DNA from: Aliidiomarina taiwanensis | Lineage (GTDB): Bacteria > Pseudomonadota > Gammaproteobacteria > Enterobacterales > Alteromonadaceae | Assembly: GCF_003987015.1 (NCBI RefSeq) | Contig: NZ_PIPQ01000001.1 | Coordinates: 248,001 to 312,000 of the forward strand | Length of the DNA: 64,000 bases | Reading direction: 5' to 3' | Shown here: one piece after another, positions 17,681 through 26,497 of the stretch | Layout: every line of letters starts with the position of its first letter | How positions within the stretch are numbered: position 1 is the first letter of the stretch | Program-made: the position numbers and the translations under genes | The notes under the pieces: model-generated | What the model was told of the DNA's origin: nothing | Databases searched by the model: none | The model's input: only the letters and a program-made list of their open reading frames with translations

Positions 17681-20435
17681 ATGCCTTACTTGGTGCCGTA
17701 TACAGAGCCATAGCGGCCATATTGTCATGTAAGTGGTGCTGCATACGTTGAAGGAAGGTGTCAAAGCGAAGCGAACATACGGTGTCGGCAAGCTCTAGTG
17801 CAAGTCCAAATTCACTTTTATTGTGAGTAATAGACTGCCATAAGCGTTGTGCCCGAATACGCAGGCTGGGTGCGCTTGCCCGCAGGTGATGAGAAACCGC
17901 CTGTTGAGCCGCTTGCCACTGGTTTGGCTCAAGGTGTTGCACTTGTTCAAGAAACGTCGCTAAGAAAGCTTGAATGCGCTCTGCAAGATGTTCTGGAGAG
18001 TAGTTTGGAGACTGCACATAAAAAAGAATGCCTGGCAGTCCGTACATTGGAACATAGCTACTACCAACAAGGTAGCCTAGCTGTTGACGGGTGCGTAGCT
18101 CACTAAAGAACAATGGGTTGGCTAAATGATTGAACAGCAAAAATACCGCTTTTTCTTCGGCTGTCGTGTTTTCACCTTGCAGGAAAAACGCTGTAGCGTG
18201 GTCGGGGTGGCTGCTCGGAAAGTCAGCCTGCTTAATGCCAAGGGAGAGCCTGCGAACATAACGCGTCGCTTGCGTTTCTGGCTCTGCCGTAACAGGCAAG
18301 GTACAGGCAGCGTGCTTGGCCATGGCTTTTGCTTCCGCAAAAGGCGTGTCACCATGCACCAGCATGGTGGCTTGAGCGTCACGGAAAAGCCCAGGAAGAA
18401 TATTAATGAAGTGCTCATAGTCAACATCTTCAAGGCTTTCGGCCATTTGCTTGGCAGTAAAGGAGCCTTGCTGCAAATGATGATGCAGCATGGCAAATAA
18501 ATGGTTTACCGGGCTGTTTTTGTGAACCTCAGACCAGTTGTTGTATAGCTCTTGTCGAATTTCAGCAAACATGGTTGGGCTTGGTTCAAAGTCGGAAAGC
18601 TTACTTACTAAAGCTTTGAAAAGTTGTGCTTGCCGACAGGAAAAACCAGCTATATGCAGAGTAATGCCGCCTTGTTGTGGATACAGGTTGAAATGCATTC
18701 CTGCCACTTCCCCGTCATAAAAGGCTTCATTGAGTAGCTCTAAGCCAAGCTCACACCATATTTGGCTACAGGCATAGTTTCGTGCACTTGAATTAGCAAA
18801 AGGCATGCGTAGCATTAAGTAAATATGACCTTTCGGCACGCGGAAGTCAGGGTCTTGCAAGTGCCACAACTCTAACGCTGGACTTATTTGGGTTTGACGA
18901 GGAATGCGCTCAATGCCTGTTGATGTTTGGTCTAGGGGATGCGGTTGAGTACGCTTTGGAATAAACGGGTTGCTCCCGGGAATAGCAAAAGGCAGTGGCT
19001 CACCTTGCGTGTCAGTGCTCATGGGGAATGGTGCTGTGAATGCAGCAACTTCTTCTTCAGTAAAAGCTTTTATGGCGTAGTCTGCTGCATACCAACGAGA
19101 CACTTTGTTGGTCGGCACGTCCGGGTGAATGACCGTTATTCGACTGTTTTCTGGGGTCATATGAGCGAGTAGCTTTTGCGCAAACGGTTTGTTCAACGCA
19201 TCCATACGGAAGTCACCTGAAATCACATGCTCAGGCTTGTAATGCAGCATGTTGACCGACAGTTGTGAAGCTAAATCAACAGGACGCATGGTTTCAGGGA
19301 ATAAGTAAGCAAGTTCCACCATTTGTCTGCGCTCTGCATACAATGCGTCAACAAGTCCTTCGTCTCGCACCAGCCTTACATACCGGAAACACGATTGAAT
19401 AACGCTGGTTAAGTGCTCACGACCTAACTCGGTCAGATGAATATTAATTGTGAAGTCTTTAAAGTTACTACCGCTTGCACCCCCACCCGCCGACAAGCTG
19501 GTAACCCAGCCTTTACTTCTTAACATTGAAAACAGTGAATGTGGGCCCTCATAGCCAAATAAATGAGCGATAAAACTAGTGGTTTTATGCAAGTAGTCAC
19601 TGTTAATTTCGGGCAAGGCAAAGGTAATAAGCAAACGGTTCGCCTGCTTCAACGGCTTAATGTAAATCCAAGTGCCAAGCTGCTCCTCAGTGTACAAAGG
19701 AACCTGAGGAGGTTCAGTTTGCTGTTTGGCAGGAGCAATGGTTTGGAAATGTTCCGCTGCAAGCTCAGCTAGCTCGTCTAAGGACTGGGGGCCAACAAGG
19801 GTTAAGGCCATGTTGCCCGCATGGTAATAGCCGTTAAATACGTCTTTAAGTTTATCTAGCAAGCTGGCGTCGCTGGAGTCGACTAAAGTTTTTTCAGAGC
19901 CAACGGAGAAGCGTGAAAAGGGGTGAGCATGATTGCTGGTTTCTTTGTGTACATCGTATAAGCGGCGCAACTCATCTTTTAACTTTAAACGATACTCGGA
20001 CTCAATGGCTTGGCGCTCTTTATTAACCCATTGTTCATTGAACAAAGGAGTAGAAAGTAGGGAGCTAAAGCGTTTAAGGCCCTCTGCAAAATGCTGTAAA
20101 GGCAGCTCTAAGTAATAGTTACTGTGTTCTGTGCCGGTCCAAGCATTGTGATGACCACCTGCAAAACTAATAAAGTCTGAGTATGACGCTGCTTCTGGAT
20201 AGGGCTCGCTGCCTAAAAACAGCATATGTTCGAGAAAGTGAGTCAGTCCCGGAGTATCTTCAGGGTCTTGAAAGTGGCCTGCGTTCACAGCTACAGAGGC
20301 TGCGGCCTGTTGAGCATCGGGGATATGGACAAGCAGAGTAGTCAGGCCATTAGCAAGCCGTATAAGCTGATACTGGCGATGATCTTGAGGGCTTGATTCA
20401 GGCTGTTCAGGCAGCGCTGAAAAAGGATACTTCAT
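17679..20435 (-). CDS. Insulinase-family (M16) zinc metallopeptidase
   Basis: Large M16 peptidase of 918 residues, similar in size to pitrilysin/insulysin. The inverted zinc motif HFLEH is at residues 66-70, with the distal glutamate in ERQAIESEY. The C-terminal half is the inactive M16 repeat, with FFSELRTRQQLGYLVGSSY typical of the family. ATG 20435 has AGGAGG 7 nt upstream; an upstream extension of 16 residues lacks this. Unlike E. coli PtrA it shows no signal peptide, so a cytosolic peptide-degrading role is inferred. It follows bamE by 57 bp. Confidence 0.92.
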   Translation of the reverse strand: MKYPFSALPEQPESSPQDHRQYQLIRLANGLTTLLVHIPDAQQAAASVAVNAGHFQDPEDTPGLTHFLEHMLFLGSEPYPEAASYSDFISFAGGHHNAWTGTEHSNYYLELPLQHFAEGLKRFSSLLSTPLFNEQWVNKERQAIESEYRLKLKDELRRLYDVHKETSNHAHPFSRFSVGSEKTLVDSSDASLLDKLKDVFNGYYHAGNMALTLVGPQSLDELAELAAEHFQTIAPAKQQTEPPQVPLYTEEQLGTWIYIKPLKQANRLLITFALPEINSDYLHKTTSFIAHLFGYEGPHSLFSMLRSKGWVTSLSAGGGASGSNFKDFTINIHLTELGREHLTSVIQSCFRYVRLVRDEGLVDALYAERRQMVELAYLFPETMRPVDLASQLSVNMLHYKPEHVISGDFRMDALNKPFAQKLLAHMTPENSRITVIHPDVPTNKVSRWYAADYAIKAFTEEEVAAFTAPFPMSTDTQGEPLPFAIPGSNPFIPKRTQPHPLDQTSTGIERIPRQTQISPALELWHLQDPDFRVPKGHIYLMLRMPFANSSARNYACSQIWCELGLELLNEAFYDGEVAGMHFNLYPQQGGITLHIAGFSCRQAQLFKALVSKLSDFEPSPTMFAEIRQELYNNWSEVHKNSPVNHLFAMLHHHLQQGSFTAKQMAESLEDVDYEHFINILPGLFRDAQATMLVHGDTPFAEAKAMAKHAACTLPVTAEPETQATRYVRRLSLGIKQADFPSSHPDHATAFFLQGENTTAEEKAVFLLFNHLANPLFFSELRTRQQLGYLVGSSYVPMYGLPGILFYVQSPNYSPEHLAERIQAFLATFLEQVQHLEPNQWQAAQQAVSHHLRASAPSLRIRAQRLWQSITHNKSEFGLALELADTVCSLRFDTFLQRMQHHLHDNMAAMALYTAPSKA

Positions 20436-20492
20436 GCACTGCCTCCTTAGCTTTAGTCTGGAATATTTGTTGAGAGTGCCCACCCATACACG

Positions 20493-20840
20493 TTAAGCGT
20501 CGAGGGGCGTGTAAAACTCCTCAGGAATGTCGAAGTCGCCTTCTAGGCGTTGCACCTTTTGGTTATTAAAATAAATAACCAACTCTCGGGTAACAATGTC
20601 TCCGCGCCCAGGCTTTAGACGGTACACATAGTGCCAAACATCGCCCCGAAAGGCGTTATCGGCTACAGGGGTACCCAGAACGTACTCCACTTGTTCTTGG
20701 GTCATACCAATTCGAAGTTTGTCGACGTCCTTTTGCTCAATGTAGTTACCCTGCGGTATGTCAATACGATACACCAAGGAGCTAAAAGCTGAGCAAGCCG
20801 TTAAGGCCAATGTTAATACTAAAATACCAATGAGTCTCAT
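20493..20840 (-). CDS. bamE: Outer membrane assembly lipoprotein BamE (SmpA)
   Basis: Small lipoprotein of the BAM complex that inserts beta-barrel proteins into the outer membrane. The signal peptide ends in lipobox LTAC with C16. The mature part has the SmpA/OmlA fold signature LRIGMTQEQVEYVLGTPV and DVWHYVYRLKPG. Length 115 matches the family. It lies after recN on the same strand, as in E. coli. Confidence 0.95.
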   Translation of the reverse strand: MRLIGILVLTLALTACSAFSSLVYRIDIPQGNYIEQKDVDKLRIGMTQEQVEYVLGTPVADNAFRGDVWHYVYRLKPGRGDIVTRELVIYFNNQKVQRLEGDFDIPEEFYTPLDA

Positions 20841-20880
20841 GAAGAAAACCGCCCAAATAATGAATTAATCAAATCATAGC

Positions 20881-20908
20881 TTAAAAGCCTGGCCTCCTGC
20901 TAGCCAGG
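20881..20908 (-). terminator. Probable terminator downstream of recN
   Basis: On the minus strand CCTGGC/GCCAGG forms a 6-bp stem with a 9-nt loop followed by CTTTTAA, 49 bp after the recN stop. The stem is short and the T-run modest. Confidence 0.45.
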
Positions 20909-20956
20909 AAACCAGACTTTTGGTGCTTTTCTCGCGATTAAGTTCAATTAAATGCC

Positions 20957-22621
20957 TTAGCCGGCAAGAAGTTCTTCAGCATTAGCTCGTGTATTTGGGG
21001 TGATAGTGTCACCACCGAGTAGGCGCGCCAGTGCATTGACTCGTTCTTTTTCGCTGAGAGCTTGCATGGACGTGTAAGTTACACCGCTTTTGGTGGTCTT
21101 TTGCACTTGTATTTGATGATGTGCCCGAGCTGCCACTTGTGGCAGGTGAGTGACACAAATGACTTGGTTCGACTCGCCCAAGCGACGCATAAGTCGCCCG
21201 ACAGTAGAGGCCGTTGGGCCACTTACACCAACATCCACCTCATCGAAAATAAGGGTTGGCAAACCGTCTTGCTCTGCAGTGAGCACTTGTATGGCTAAGC
21301 CAATACGAGATAGCTCACCGCCAGATGCTACTTTTTGCAGTGGCTGTGGTTTTTGCCCTGCGTTGACTGAAACTTCAAAACATACTACGTCAATACCGTT
21401 TCGACTTGCTTCTTGTAATGGTAGTTGGCGTACAGCTGTCACAAACAAGCCGTCGGGCATGTTTAGCTGCTGCATGACCTCCACCACTTGGCGATCGAGT
21501 GTCTTTGCAGCCTTGCTACGGGAAGCACTCAACTTTTTAGCAGCAGATAGAAAACGCGACTCCGCTTTGCTTATTTCTTCTGCTATTCGCTCTAAGCGCT
21601 CAGAAGAAGCACTAATATTCGCCAATTCGTCTTTTAGTTCCTGGTGGAGTTCGGGCAACTGCTCGGGCTGTACTTTGTGTTTGCGGGCTAACTGCAATGC
21701 TTCACTTATGCGTTGGTCGGCTTCTTCAAAAGCCAAGGGGTCTGCTTCTAGGGTTTCATGATAATGGCGAAGCTCGCGCACGGCCTCTTCTATTTGAACG
21801 CTGGCTTCAGTTAGCAGCGTAACCATAGGAGAAAGCCGGGCATCTAATGCTTGGTGGCCTCTTAAGCGGGTGTTTACGCTTTCTAATAAGCTGTACGCAT
21901 TATTGTGTTCACCATCGAATAAAGAATTTAGCGCAAAGAGTGCGTCGTCCTGTAAGGAGGTGGTATTAGCTAAACGTTTATGCTCAATTTCAAGCTGCTC
22001 GTATTCACCAGGTTGCAAAGAAAACTCATCAAGCTCATTCACTTGGTATTCCAACAGCTGCTTGCGAGCAAGGTTTTGCTCAGCAGCTTGTCGTAGCTGA
22101 CGCTGCTCTTTCTGTAAGTCATTCCATGTATGCCAAGCTTCTTCCACACTGGTTTGTAATTGAGGGTGATTCGCGTATTGGTCCAGTAGTTTTATTTGAT
22201 GCTCAGGCTTCATGAGCTGGTGGTGATCGTGTTGGCCATGAAGGCACACTAAATAGCTACCGACTTCTTTCAGTAGTGCTATCGGAGCAGGTGCTCCGTT
22301 AATGTAAGCTTTGGAGCGGCCCTCAGCAGTGATAGTGCGACGGAGGTGGCACTCGCCCTCAGCATCAAGTTCTCGTTCTTCCAGCCAGGCTTGAACCCTG
22401 GGCAAGGCTTCAACATGAAAGCTGGCACAAATTTCAGCTTTGTCAGCCCCATTGCGAACATAGCCAGCTTCACTACGAGCCCCTAGACAAAGACTTAAGG
22501 CGTCTAGCGCAATGGACTTCCCCGCGCCAGTTTCTCCGGTTATAGCGCTCATGCCGTGTTCAAAGTCGACGGTTAGGTCATCAACAATCGCGAAGTTTCG
22601 GACAGATAATTGAGTTAACAT
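20957..22621 (-). CDS. recN: DNA repair protein RecN
   Basis: SMC-like ATPase that acts in recombinational repair of double-strand breaks. Walker A GETGAGKS is near residue 33, long coiled-coil arms fill the centre, and Walker B IFDEVDVGVSG is near the C terminus. Length 554 matches E. coli RecN (553). ATG 22621 (MLTQLSVRNF) aligns with the family and has GAGG 5 nt upstream; a GTG two codons earlier is less likely. A LexA box overlaps its promoter, so it is SOS-induced as in E. coli. Confidence 0.96.
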   Translation of the reverse strand: MLTQLSVRNFAIVDDLTVDFEHGMSAITGETGAGKSIALDALSLCLGARSEAGYVRNGADKAEICASFHVEALPRVQAWLEERELDAEGECHLRRTITAEGRSKAYINGAPAPIALLKEVGSYLVCLHGQHDHHQLMKPEHQIKLLDQYANHPQLQTSVEEAWHTWNDLQKEQRQLRQAAEQNLARKQLLEYQVNELDEFSLQPGEYEQLEIEHKRLANTTSLQDDALFALNSLFDGEHNNAYSLLESVNTRLRGHQALDARLSPMVTLLTEASVQIEEAVRELRHYHETLEADPLAFEEADQRISEALQLARKHKVQPEQLPELHQELKDELANISASSERLERIAEEISKAESRFLSAAKKLSASRSKAAKTLDRQVVEVMQQLNMPDGLFVTAVRQLPLQEASRNGIDVVCFEVSVNAGQKPQPLQKVASGGELSRIGLAIQVLTAEQDGLPTLIFDEVDVGVSGPTASTVGRLMRRLGESNQVICVTHLPQVAARAHHQIQVQKTTKSGVTYTSMQALSEKERVNALARLLGGDTITPNTRANAEELLAG

Positions 22622-22631
22622 AGCCACCTCG

Positions 22632-22651
22632 TACTGGTTGTTTATACAGTA
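22632..22651 (-). promoter_or_regulatory. LexA (SOS) box of recN
   Basis: A 20-bp site with ends TACTG and CAGTA has the exact CTG-N10-CAG spacing of the LexA consensus, 11 bp before the recN start. Extra half-sites TACAGTA at 22656-22662 and CCAGTA at 22668-22673 follow at about one helical turn each. Confidence 0.85.
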
Positions 22652-22679
22652 AATATACAGTATAAAACCAGTACTGCAA
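22652..22679 (-). promoter_or_regulatory. recN promoter
   Basis: On the minus strand TTGCAG (22674-22679), a 16-nt spacer and TATATT (22652-22657); the predicted start falls inside the LexA box. It occupies the 70-bp nadK-recN gap. Confidence 0.6.
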
Positions 22680-22689
22680 GGTTTTGTTT

Positions 22690-22708
22690 AAAAAAAACTC
22701 AAAAGAGT
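22690..22708 (-). terminator. Weak terminator-like hairpin at the nadK 3' end
   Basis: On the minus strand ACTC/GAGT with loop TTTT is followed by eight T. The nadK stop codon is inside the hairpin. The stem is only 4 bp, so the call is tentative. Confidence 0.35.
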
Positions 22709-23610
22709 CGGCTACCCCAACTTAACTTGTTTCGTAACACCTTGTAATAGTTATAGTTTAATGGGTGAATTAAGCGTAAATGCTGCTCTTGCCGACGTAT
22801 ATTTATTGTGGAGTGCAAGGGCACAGGTAGGGTGTTATGCCCGTCGCAGCTAATGTGCAGAGGCTCGCTGGTTGGAGCGACACGCAAACTAATATTGCTT
22901 TCTGCAGGCACCACTAATGGACGGCTACTTAATGTGTGGGGGAACATAGGAATAACATTAATTGCCGCCAGCCCCGGGTGCAAAATGCTCCCTCCTGCTG
23001 AAAGCGAGTAGGCGGTTGAGCCCGTAGGCGTGGCAATAATGAGACCGTCAGAACGCTGACTGAAAACAAATTGGTGGTCCACAAACACTTCAAACTCTAT
23101 CATGTGGGCAACTTTGTCTGAATGCAGGACCACTTCATTCATGGCATTACTGGCTGTGGCGGGTGCATTTTCCTGTTGTACTTCTGCATGGAGTAAGAAG
23201 CGGAGTTCAGTACTGTACTGACCAGCTAACACGTCACTTAACATAGGTACCGCTTGTTCGGGTGGCAGGTCTGTTAAAAAGCCTAAATTGCCACGGTTCA
23301 CCCCAATGACCCCAATGTCGTACTGGCTTAGAATGCGAGCTGCGCCTAGCATGTTTCCGTCGCCACCCACAACAATAGCCAACGCTGCTTGTTCACCAAT
23401 TTCATAGATAGTTGCTGATTGAACATGAGGTAATTGATATTGGTTGTATGTGCGTTCATCGACCAGCAAGTGATAACCTGCGTTCCCCAAGGCTTCGCAT
23501 AAGTCTTGGAAGGTTTGCTGGGCACCGTCTGAAAGAGGCACACCTAATAAGCCAATTGTTTTGAATTCAGAATGACTTGCCTGCGTCATACTAAGGGCTT
23601 TGCTGCTCAT
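22699..23610 (-). CDS. nadK: NAD kinase
   Basis: Phosphorylates NAD to NADP in the cytosol, the only route to NADP. The diagnostic GGDGN motif (AIVVGGDGNMLGAAR) and the second motif MNEVVLHS are present, plus the SPTGSTAYSLSAGG-type segment (TPTGSTAYSLSAGG). Length 303 is slightly above E. coli (292), the excess being at the N terminus; an alternative ATG seven codons in (23589) would shorten it. Divergent from grpE and upstream of recN, an arrangement shared with E. coli. Confidence 0.95.
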   Translation of the reverse strand: MSSKALSMTQASHSEFKTIGLLGVPLSDGAQQTFQDLCEALGNAGYHLLVDERTYNQYQLPHVQSATIYEIGEQAALAIVVGGDGNMLGAARILSQYDIGVIGVNRGNLGFLTDLPPEQAVPMLSDVLAGQYSTELRFLLHAEVQQENAPATASNAMNEVVLHSDKVAHMIEFEVFVDHQFVFSQRSDGLIIATPTGSTAYSLSAGGSILHPGLAAINVIPMFPHTLSSRPLVVPAESNISLRVAPTSEPLHISCDGHNTLPVPLHSTINIRRQEQHLRLIHPLNYNYYKVLRNKLSWGSRLF

Positions 23611-23690
23611 GATTTTCCCATATCAACCGTAAGGTATGTAACGCTATGCACTATAAGTGACAATTTCAACAGAAAGAAGATTAATTTTAG

Positions 23691-23718
23691 TTGAAAAGAA
23701 AGGAATAGCCCCCATGTA
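23691..23718 (+). promoter_or_regulatory. Sigma-32 heat-shock promoter of grpE
   Basis: TTGAAA (23691-23696), 13-nt spacer, CCCCATGTA (23710-23718). Both elements fit the sigma-32 consensus TTGAAA / CCCCATNTA without mismatch. It lies 52 bp before the grpE start in the nadK-grpE divergent gap. Confidence 0.88.
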
Positions 23719-23769
23719 GTATGAAATGACAGATTTAGCGTACATTTTGTTTAATTATGGAGCCAAGGC

Positions 23770-24396
23770 ATGAGTAATCCTGCACAACCTGAGTCGGAAA
23801 ACGCAGACATCGAACGCACAACTGAAGAGCAAGTTGAAGTGAATGAAACGCCAGCAGCAGAAACGAATCAGGAATCGGAGCAAGCAGACCCTGAAGTGCG
23901 TATTGCTGAACTTGAAGCTGCGTTAGCTGCAGCGCAAGAAGAAGTAAATGCGCAAAAAGACAAAGCATTGCGGATTGCTGCTGAAGCAGAAAACGTGCGC
24001 CGCCGATCAGCGCAAGAAGTGGAAAAGGCAAGCAACTTTGCATTAGAGAAGTTTGCCGGAGAGTTATTAGAGGTAATAGACAACCTGGAACGTGCAATTC
24101 AGGCTATTGACCCAGAAGATGAAGCGGTGAAAGCCTTAGCTGAAGGGGTTGAAATTACCTATAAAGGCTTTATCAATACGACCACTAAGTTTGGTATTGA
24201 AGCTGTGAACCCTGAAGGCGCTCCTTTTGACCCACAACTTCACCAAGCCATGAGCATGCAAGAAAATACTGAAGTACCACCAAATACCGTATTGCATGTC
24301 ATGCAAAAAGGGTACTTGCTAAAAGGCCGCTTACTGCGCCCGGCTATGGTGATGGTGTCGCGTGCGCCGACTGAAGGTGTTGATACAAAAGCGTAA
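23770..24396 (+). CDS. grpE: Nucleotide exchange factor GrpE
   Basis: Cochaperone that releases ADP from DnaK. Residues 1-50 are acidic and likely disordered, followed by the long helix ([23 protein letters not shown] region), the dimer helices with [21 protein letters not shown] and the C-terminal beta wing ([25 protein letters not shown]). Length 208 is normal. GGAG is 7 nt before the ATG. Its own sigma-32 promoter precedes it and dnaK follows 85 bp downstream. Confidence 0.97.
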   Translation: MSNPAQPESENADIERTTEEQVEVNETPAAETNQESEQADPEVRIAELEAALAAAQEEVNAQKDKALRIAAEAENVRRRSAQEVEKASNFALEKFAGELLEVIDNLERAIQAIDPEDEAVKALAEGVEITYKGFINTTTKFGIEAVNPEGAPFDPQLHQAMSMQENTEVPPNTVLHVMQKGYLLKGRLLRPAMVMVSRAPTEGVDTKA

Positions 24397-24410
24397 AAAA
24401 TTCCGCTTTT
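24387..24410 (+). terminator. Terminator-like hairpin at the grpE 3' end
   Basis: AAAAGCG/CGCTTTT 7-bp stem with a 10-nt loop that contains the grpE stop codon. The U-run is only four bases, part of the stem, so efficiency may be low. Confidence 0.4.
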
Positions 24411-24414
24411 ACTA

Positions 24415-24442
24415 TTGAAAAAATTATGAATGCCCCCAAATA
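24415..24442 (+). promoter_or_regulatory. Sigma-32 heat-shock promoter of dnaK
   Basis: TTGAAA (24415-24420), 13-nt spacer, CCCCAAATA (24434-24442), one mismatch to CCCCATNTA. It gives dnaKJ a heat-shock promoter separate from that of grpE, with a predicted leader of about 30 nt. Confidence 0.8.
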
Positions 24443-24481
24443 GAGGGTATCGCATTAAGAAATAAGCAGTTGGGAGACATT

Positions 24482-26404
24482 ATGAGCAAAATTATTGGTA
24501 TAGACCTAGGAACAACAAACTCGTGTGTCGCTATTATGGATGGCGACAATGCACGTGTTATTGAAAACGCAGAAGGTGAGCGTACCACGCCTTCGATCGT
24601 TGCTTATACAGATGATGACGAAATTCTTTGTGGTTCACCGGCGAAGCGCCAAGCGGTAACAAACCCACAAAACACAGTATTTGCAATTAAGCGTTTAATT
24701 GGTCGTCGTTTTGAAGACGAAGAAGTTCAGCGTGACATTGGCATTATGCCTTTTGCCATTGTAAAAGCTGATAATGGTGACGCTTGGGTTGAAACCAAAG
24801 GTGAGAAGAAGGCTCCACCACAAATTTCTGCTGAAGTTCTAAAGAAAATGAAAGCCACTGCAGAAGACTATTTAGGTGAGAAAGTAACAGAAGCTGTTAT
24901 TACAGTACCTGCTTACTTTAACGATGCTCAGCGTCAAGCAACGAAAGATGCAGGCCGTATTGCCGGATTAGATGTTAAGCGTATTATTAACGAACCAACT
25001 GCAGCTGCTCTTGCTTATGGTATGGACAAAAAGTCAGGCGACCGTACCGTTGCAGTATATGACTTAGGTGGTGGTACCTTTGATATTTCAATTATTGAAA
25101 TTGATGAAGTAGAAGGCGAGCATACCTTCGAAGTACTGGCTACAAACGGTGACACTCACTTAGGTGGTGAAGACTTCGACAACCGTGTAATTAACTATCT
25201 CGTTGAACAGTTTAAGAAAGACCAAGGTATTGACCTGAAGCAAGACCCACTTGCTATGCAGCGCCTGAAAGAAGCAGGTGAGAAGGCTAAAATTGAGCTT
25301 TCATCGGCACAGCAAACAGAAGTGAACTTGCCGTATATTACAGCTGACGCATCGGGTCCTAAGCACCTTGCTATTAAGTTAACACGCTCGAAGCTTGAGT
25401 CGCTTGTTGAAGACATGGTGAAGAAAACTCTTGAGCCAGTGAAGCAAGCAATTGAAGACGCTGACCTGAAAATTAGCGATATTGACGATGTAATTCTTGT
25501 GGGTGGTCAAACCCGTATGCCGAAGGTACAACAGCTTGTTGCTGACTTCTTTGGTAAAGAACCACGTCGTGACGTAAACCCTGATGAAGCTGTAGCTGTA
25601 GGTGCTGCGGTTCAAGCAGGTGTTCTACAAGGTGATGTGAAAGACGTATTGCTGCTAGACGTGACGCCACTATCTTTGGGTATTGAAACCATGGGTGGTG
25701 TGATGACTCCTGTAATTGAGAAAAACACGACCATTCCTACTCGGAAGTCGCAAACCTTCTCAACAGCGGAAGACAATCAGTCGGCGGTAACGATTCATGT
25801 GCTGCAAGGTGAACGTAAGCGTTCAGCGGACAACAAGTCGCTCGGTCAGTTTAACTTGGAAGGAATTCGTTCTGCACCACGTGGCACACCACAAATCGAA
25901 GTCACCTTCGATATTGACGCCGACGGTATTCTGCATGTGTCAGCGAAAGACAAAGACACAGGGAAAGAACAGAAGATCACTATTAAAGCTTCTTCAGGTC
26001 TCAGTGACGAAGAAGTCGAGCAAATGGTTCGTGATGCGGAATTAAACGCTGAAGAGGACCGCAAGTTCGAAGAAATGGTGCAGGCACGTAACCAAGCCGA
26101 CGCGCTTATCCATGGCACCAAGACGCAAATGGAAGAAGCCGGTGACGCACTAAGCGAAGACGATAAGTCTGCTATTGAAGCGGCGATTAGCGAGCTGGAA
26201 GAAGCCATGAAGGGCAATGAGAAAGAAGCAGTAGAAGTGAAGTCTCAAGCGCTTATGGAAGCATCAGCGAAGTTAATGGAAATTGCCCAGCAAAAAGCCC
26301 AGCAACAAAGTGCTGATGCGGGTGAAGCTAACCCAGCTGAAGACGCTGCAGACGACGTTGTTGATGCAGAGTTCGAAGAAGTGAAAGATGACGACAAGAA
26401 GTAA
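24482..26404 (+). CDS. dnaK: Chaperone protein DnaK (Hsp70)
   Basis: ATP-dependent folding chaperone; 640 residues against 638 in E. coli. The N-terminal ATPase domain shows [26 protein letters not shown] and LVGGQTRMP. The substrate-binding domain starts after the linker [14 protein letters not shown], and the C-terminal lid ends in the acidic motif [14 protein letters not shown] 24482 has GGGAG upstream; the four-residue longer frame is not needed. Released from sigma-32 control by its own promoter and followed by dnaJ. Confidence 0.98.
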   Translation: MSKIIGIDLGTTNSCVAIMDGDNARVIENAEGERTTPSIVAYTDDDEILCGSPAKRQAVTNPQNTVFAIKRLIGRRFEDEEVQRDIGIMPFAIVKADNGDAWVETKGEKKAPPQISAEVLKKMKATAEDYLGEKVTEAVITVPAYFNDAQRQATKDAGRIAGLDVKRIINEPTAAALAYGMDKKSGDRTVAVYDLGGGTFDISIIEIDEVEGEHTFEVLATNGDTHLGGEDFDNRVINYLVEQFKKDQGIDLKQDPLAMQRLKEAGEKAKIELSSAQQTEVNLPYITADASGPKHLAIKLTRSKLESLVEDMVKKTLEPVKQAIEDADLKISDIDDVILVGGQTRMPKVQQLVADFFGKEPRRDVNPDEAVAVGAAVQAGVLQGDVKDVLLLDVTPLSLGIETMGGVMTPVIEKNTTIPTRKSQTFSTAEDNQSAVTIHVLQGERKRSADNKSLGQFNLEGIRSAPRGTPQIEVTFDIDADGILHVSAKDKDTGKEQKITIKASSGLSDEEVEQMVRDAELNAEEDRKFEEMVQARNQADALIHGTKTQMEEAGDALSEDDKSAIEAAISELEEAMKGNEKEAVEVKSQALMEASAKLMEIAQQKAQQQSADAGEANPAEDAADDVVDAEFEEVKDDDKK

Positions 26405-26428
26405 ACGTCCGAATTCGTAACTTTCTCG

Positions 26429-26470
26429 CACGGGCGTTGCCTCTTTAGGTAACGTCCGTGTATTTGTTTT
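26429..26470 (+). other. Hairpin in the dnaK-dnaJ gap
   Basis: A 13-bp RNA stem (CACGGGCGTTGCC with GGTAACGTCCGTG, two G-U pairs) and 6-nt loop, then TATTTGTTTT. It resembles a leaky terminator or a processing stem that could lower dnaJ relative to dnaK. dnaJ starts 28 nt later. Confidence 0.6.
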
Positions 26471-26497
26471 AGGGACTGGGAAGAAGACCGACTCATT

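Noticed and set aside
21150-21761. Open frame of 203 codons on the plus strand inside recN
   Set aside because: Antisense to RecN coiled-coil codons; low-complexity Ser/Cys/Arg composition and no ribosome-binding site.
22656-22673. Second complete LexA box before recN
   Set aside because: The half-sites are direct rather than inverted at the needed CTG-N10-CAG spacing, so only half-sites are claimed.
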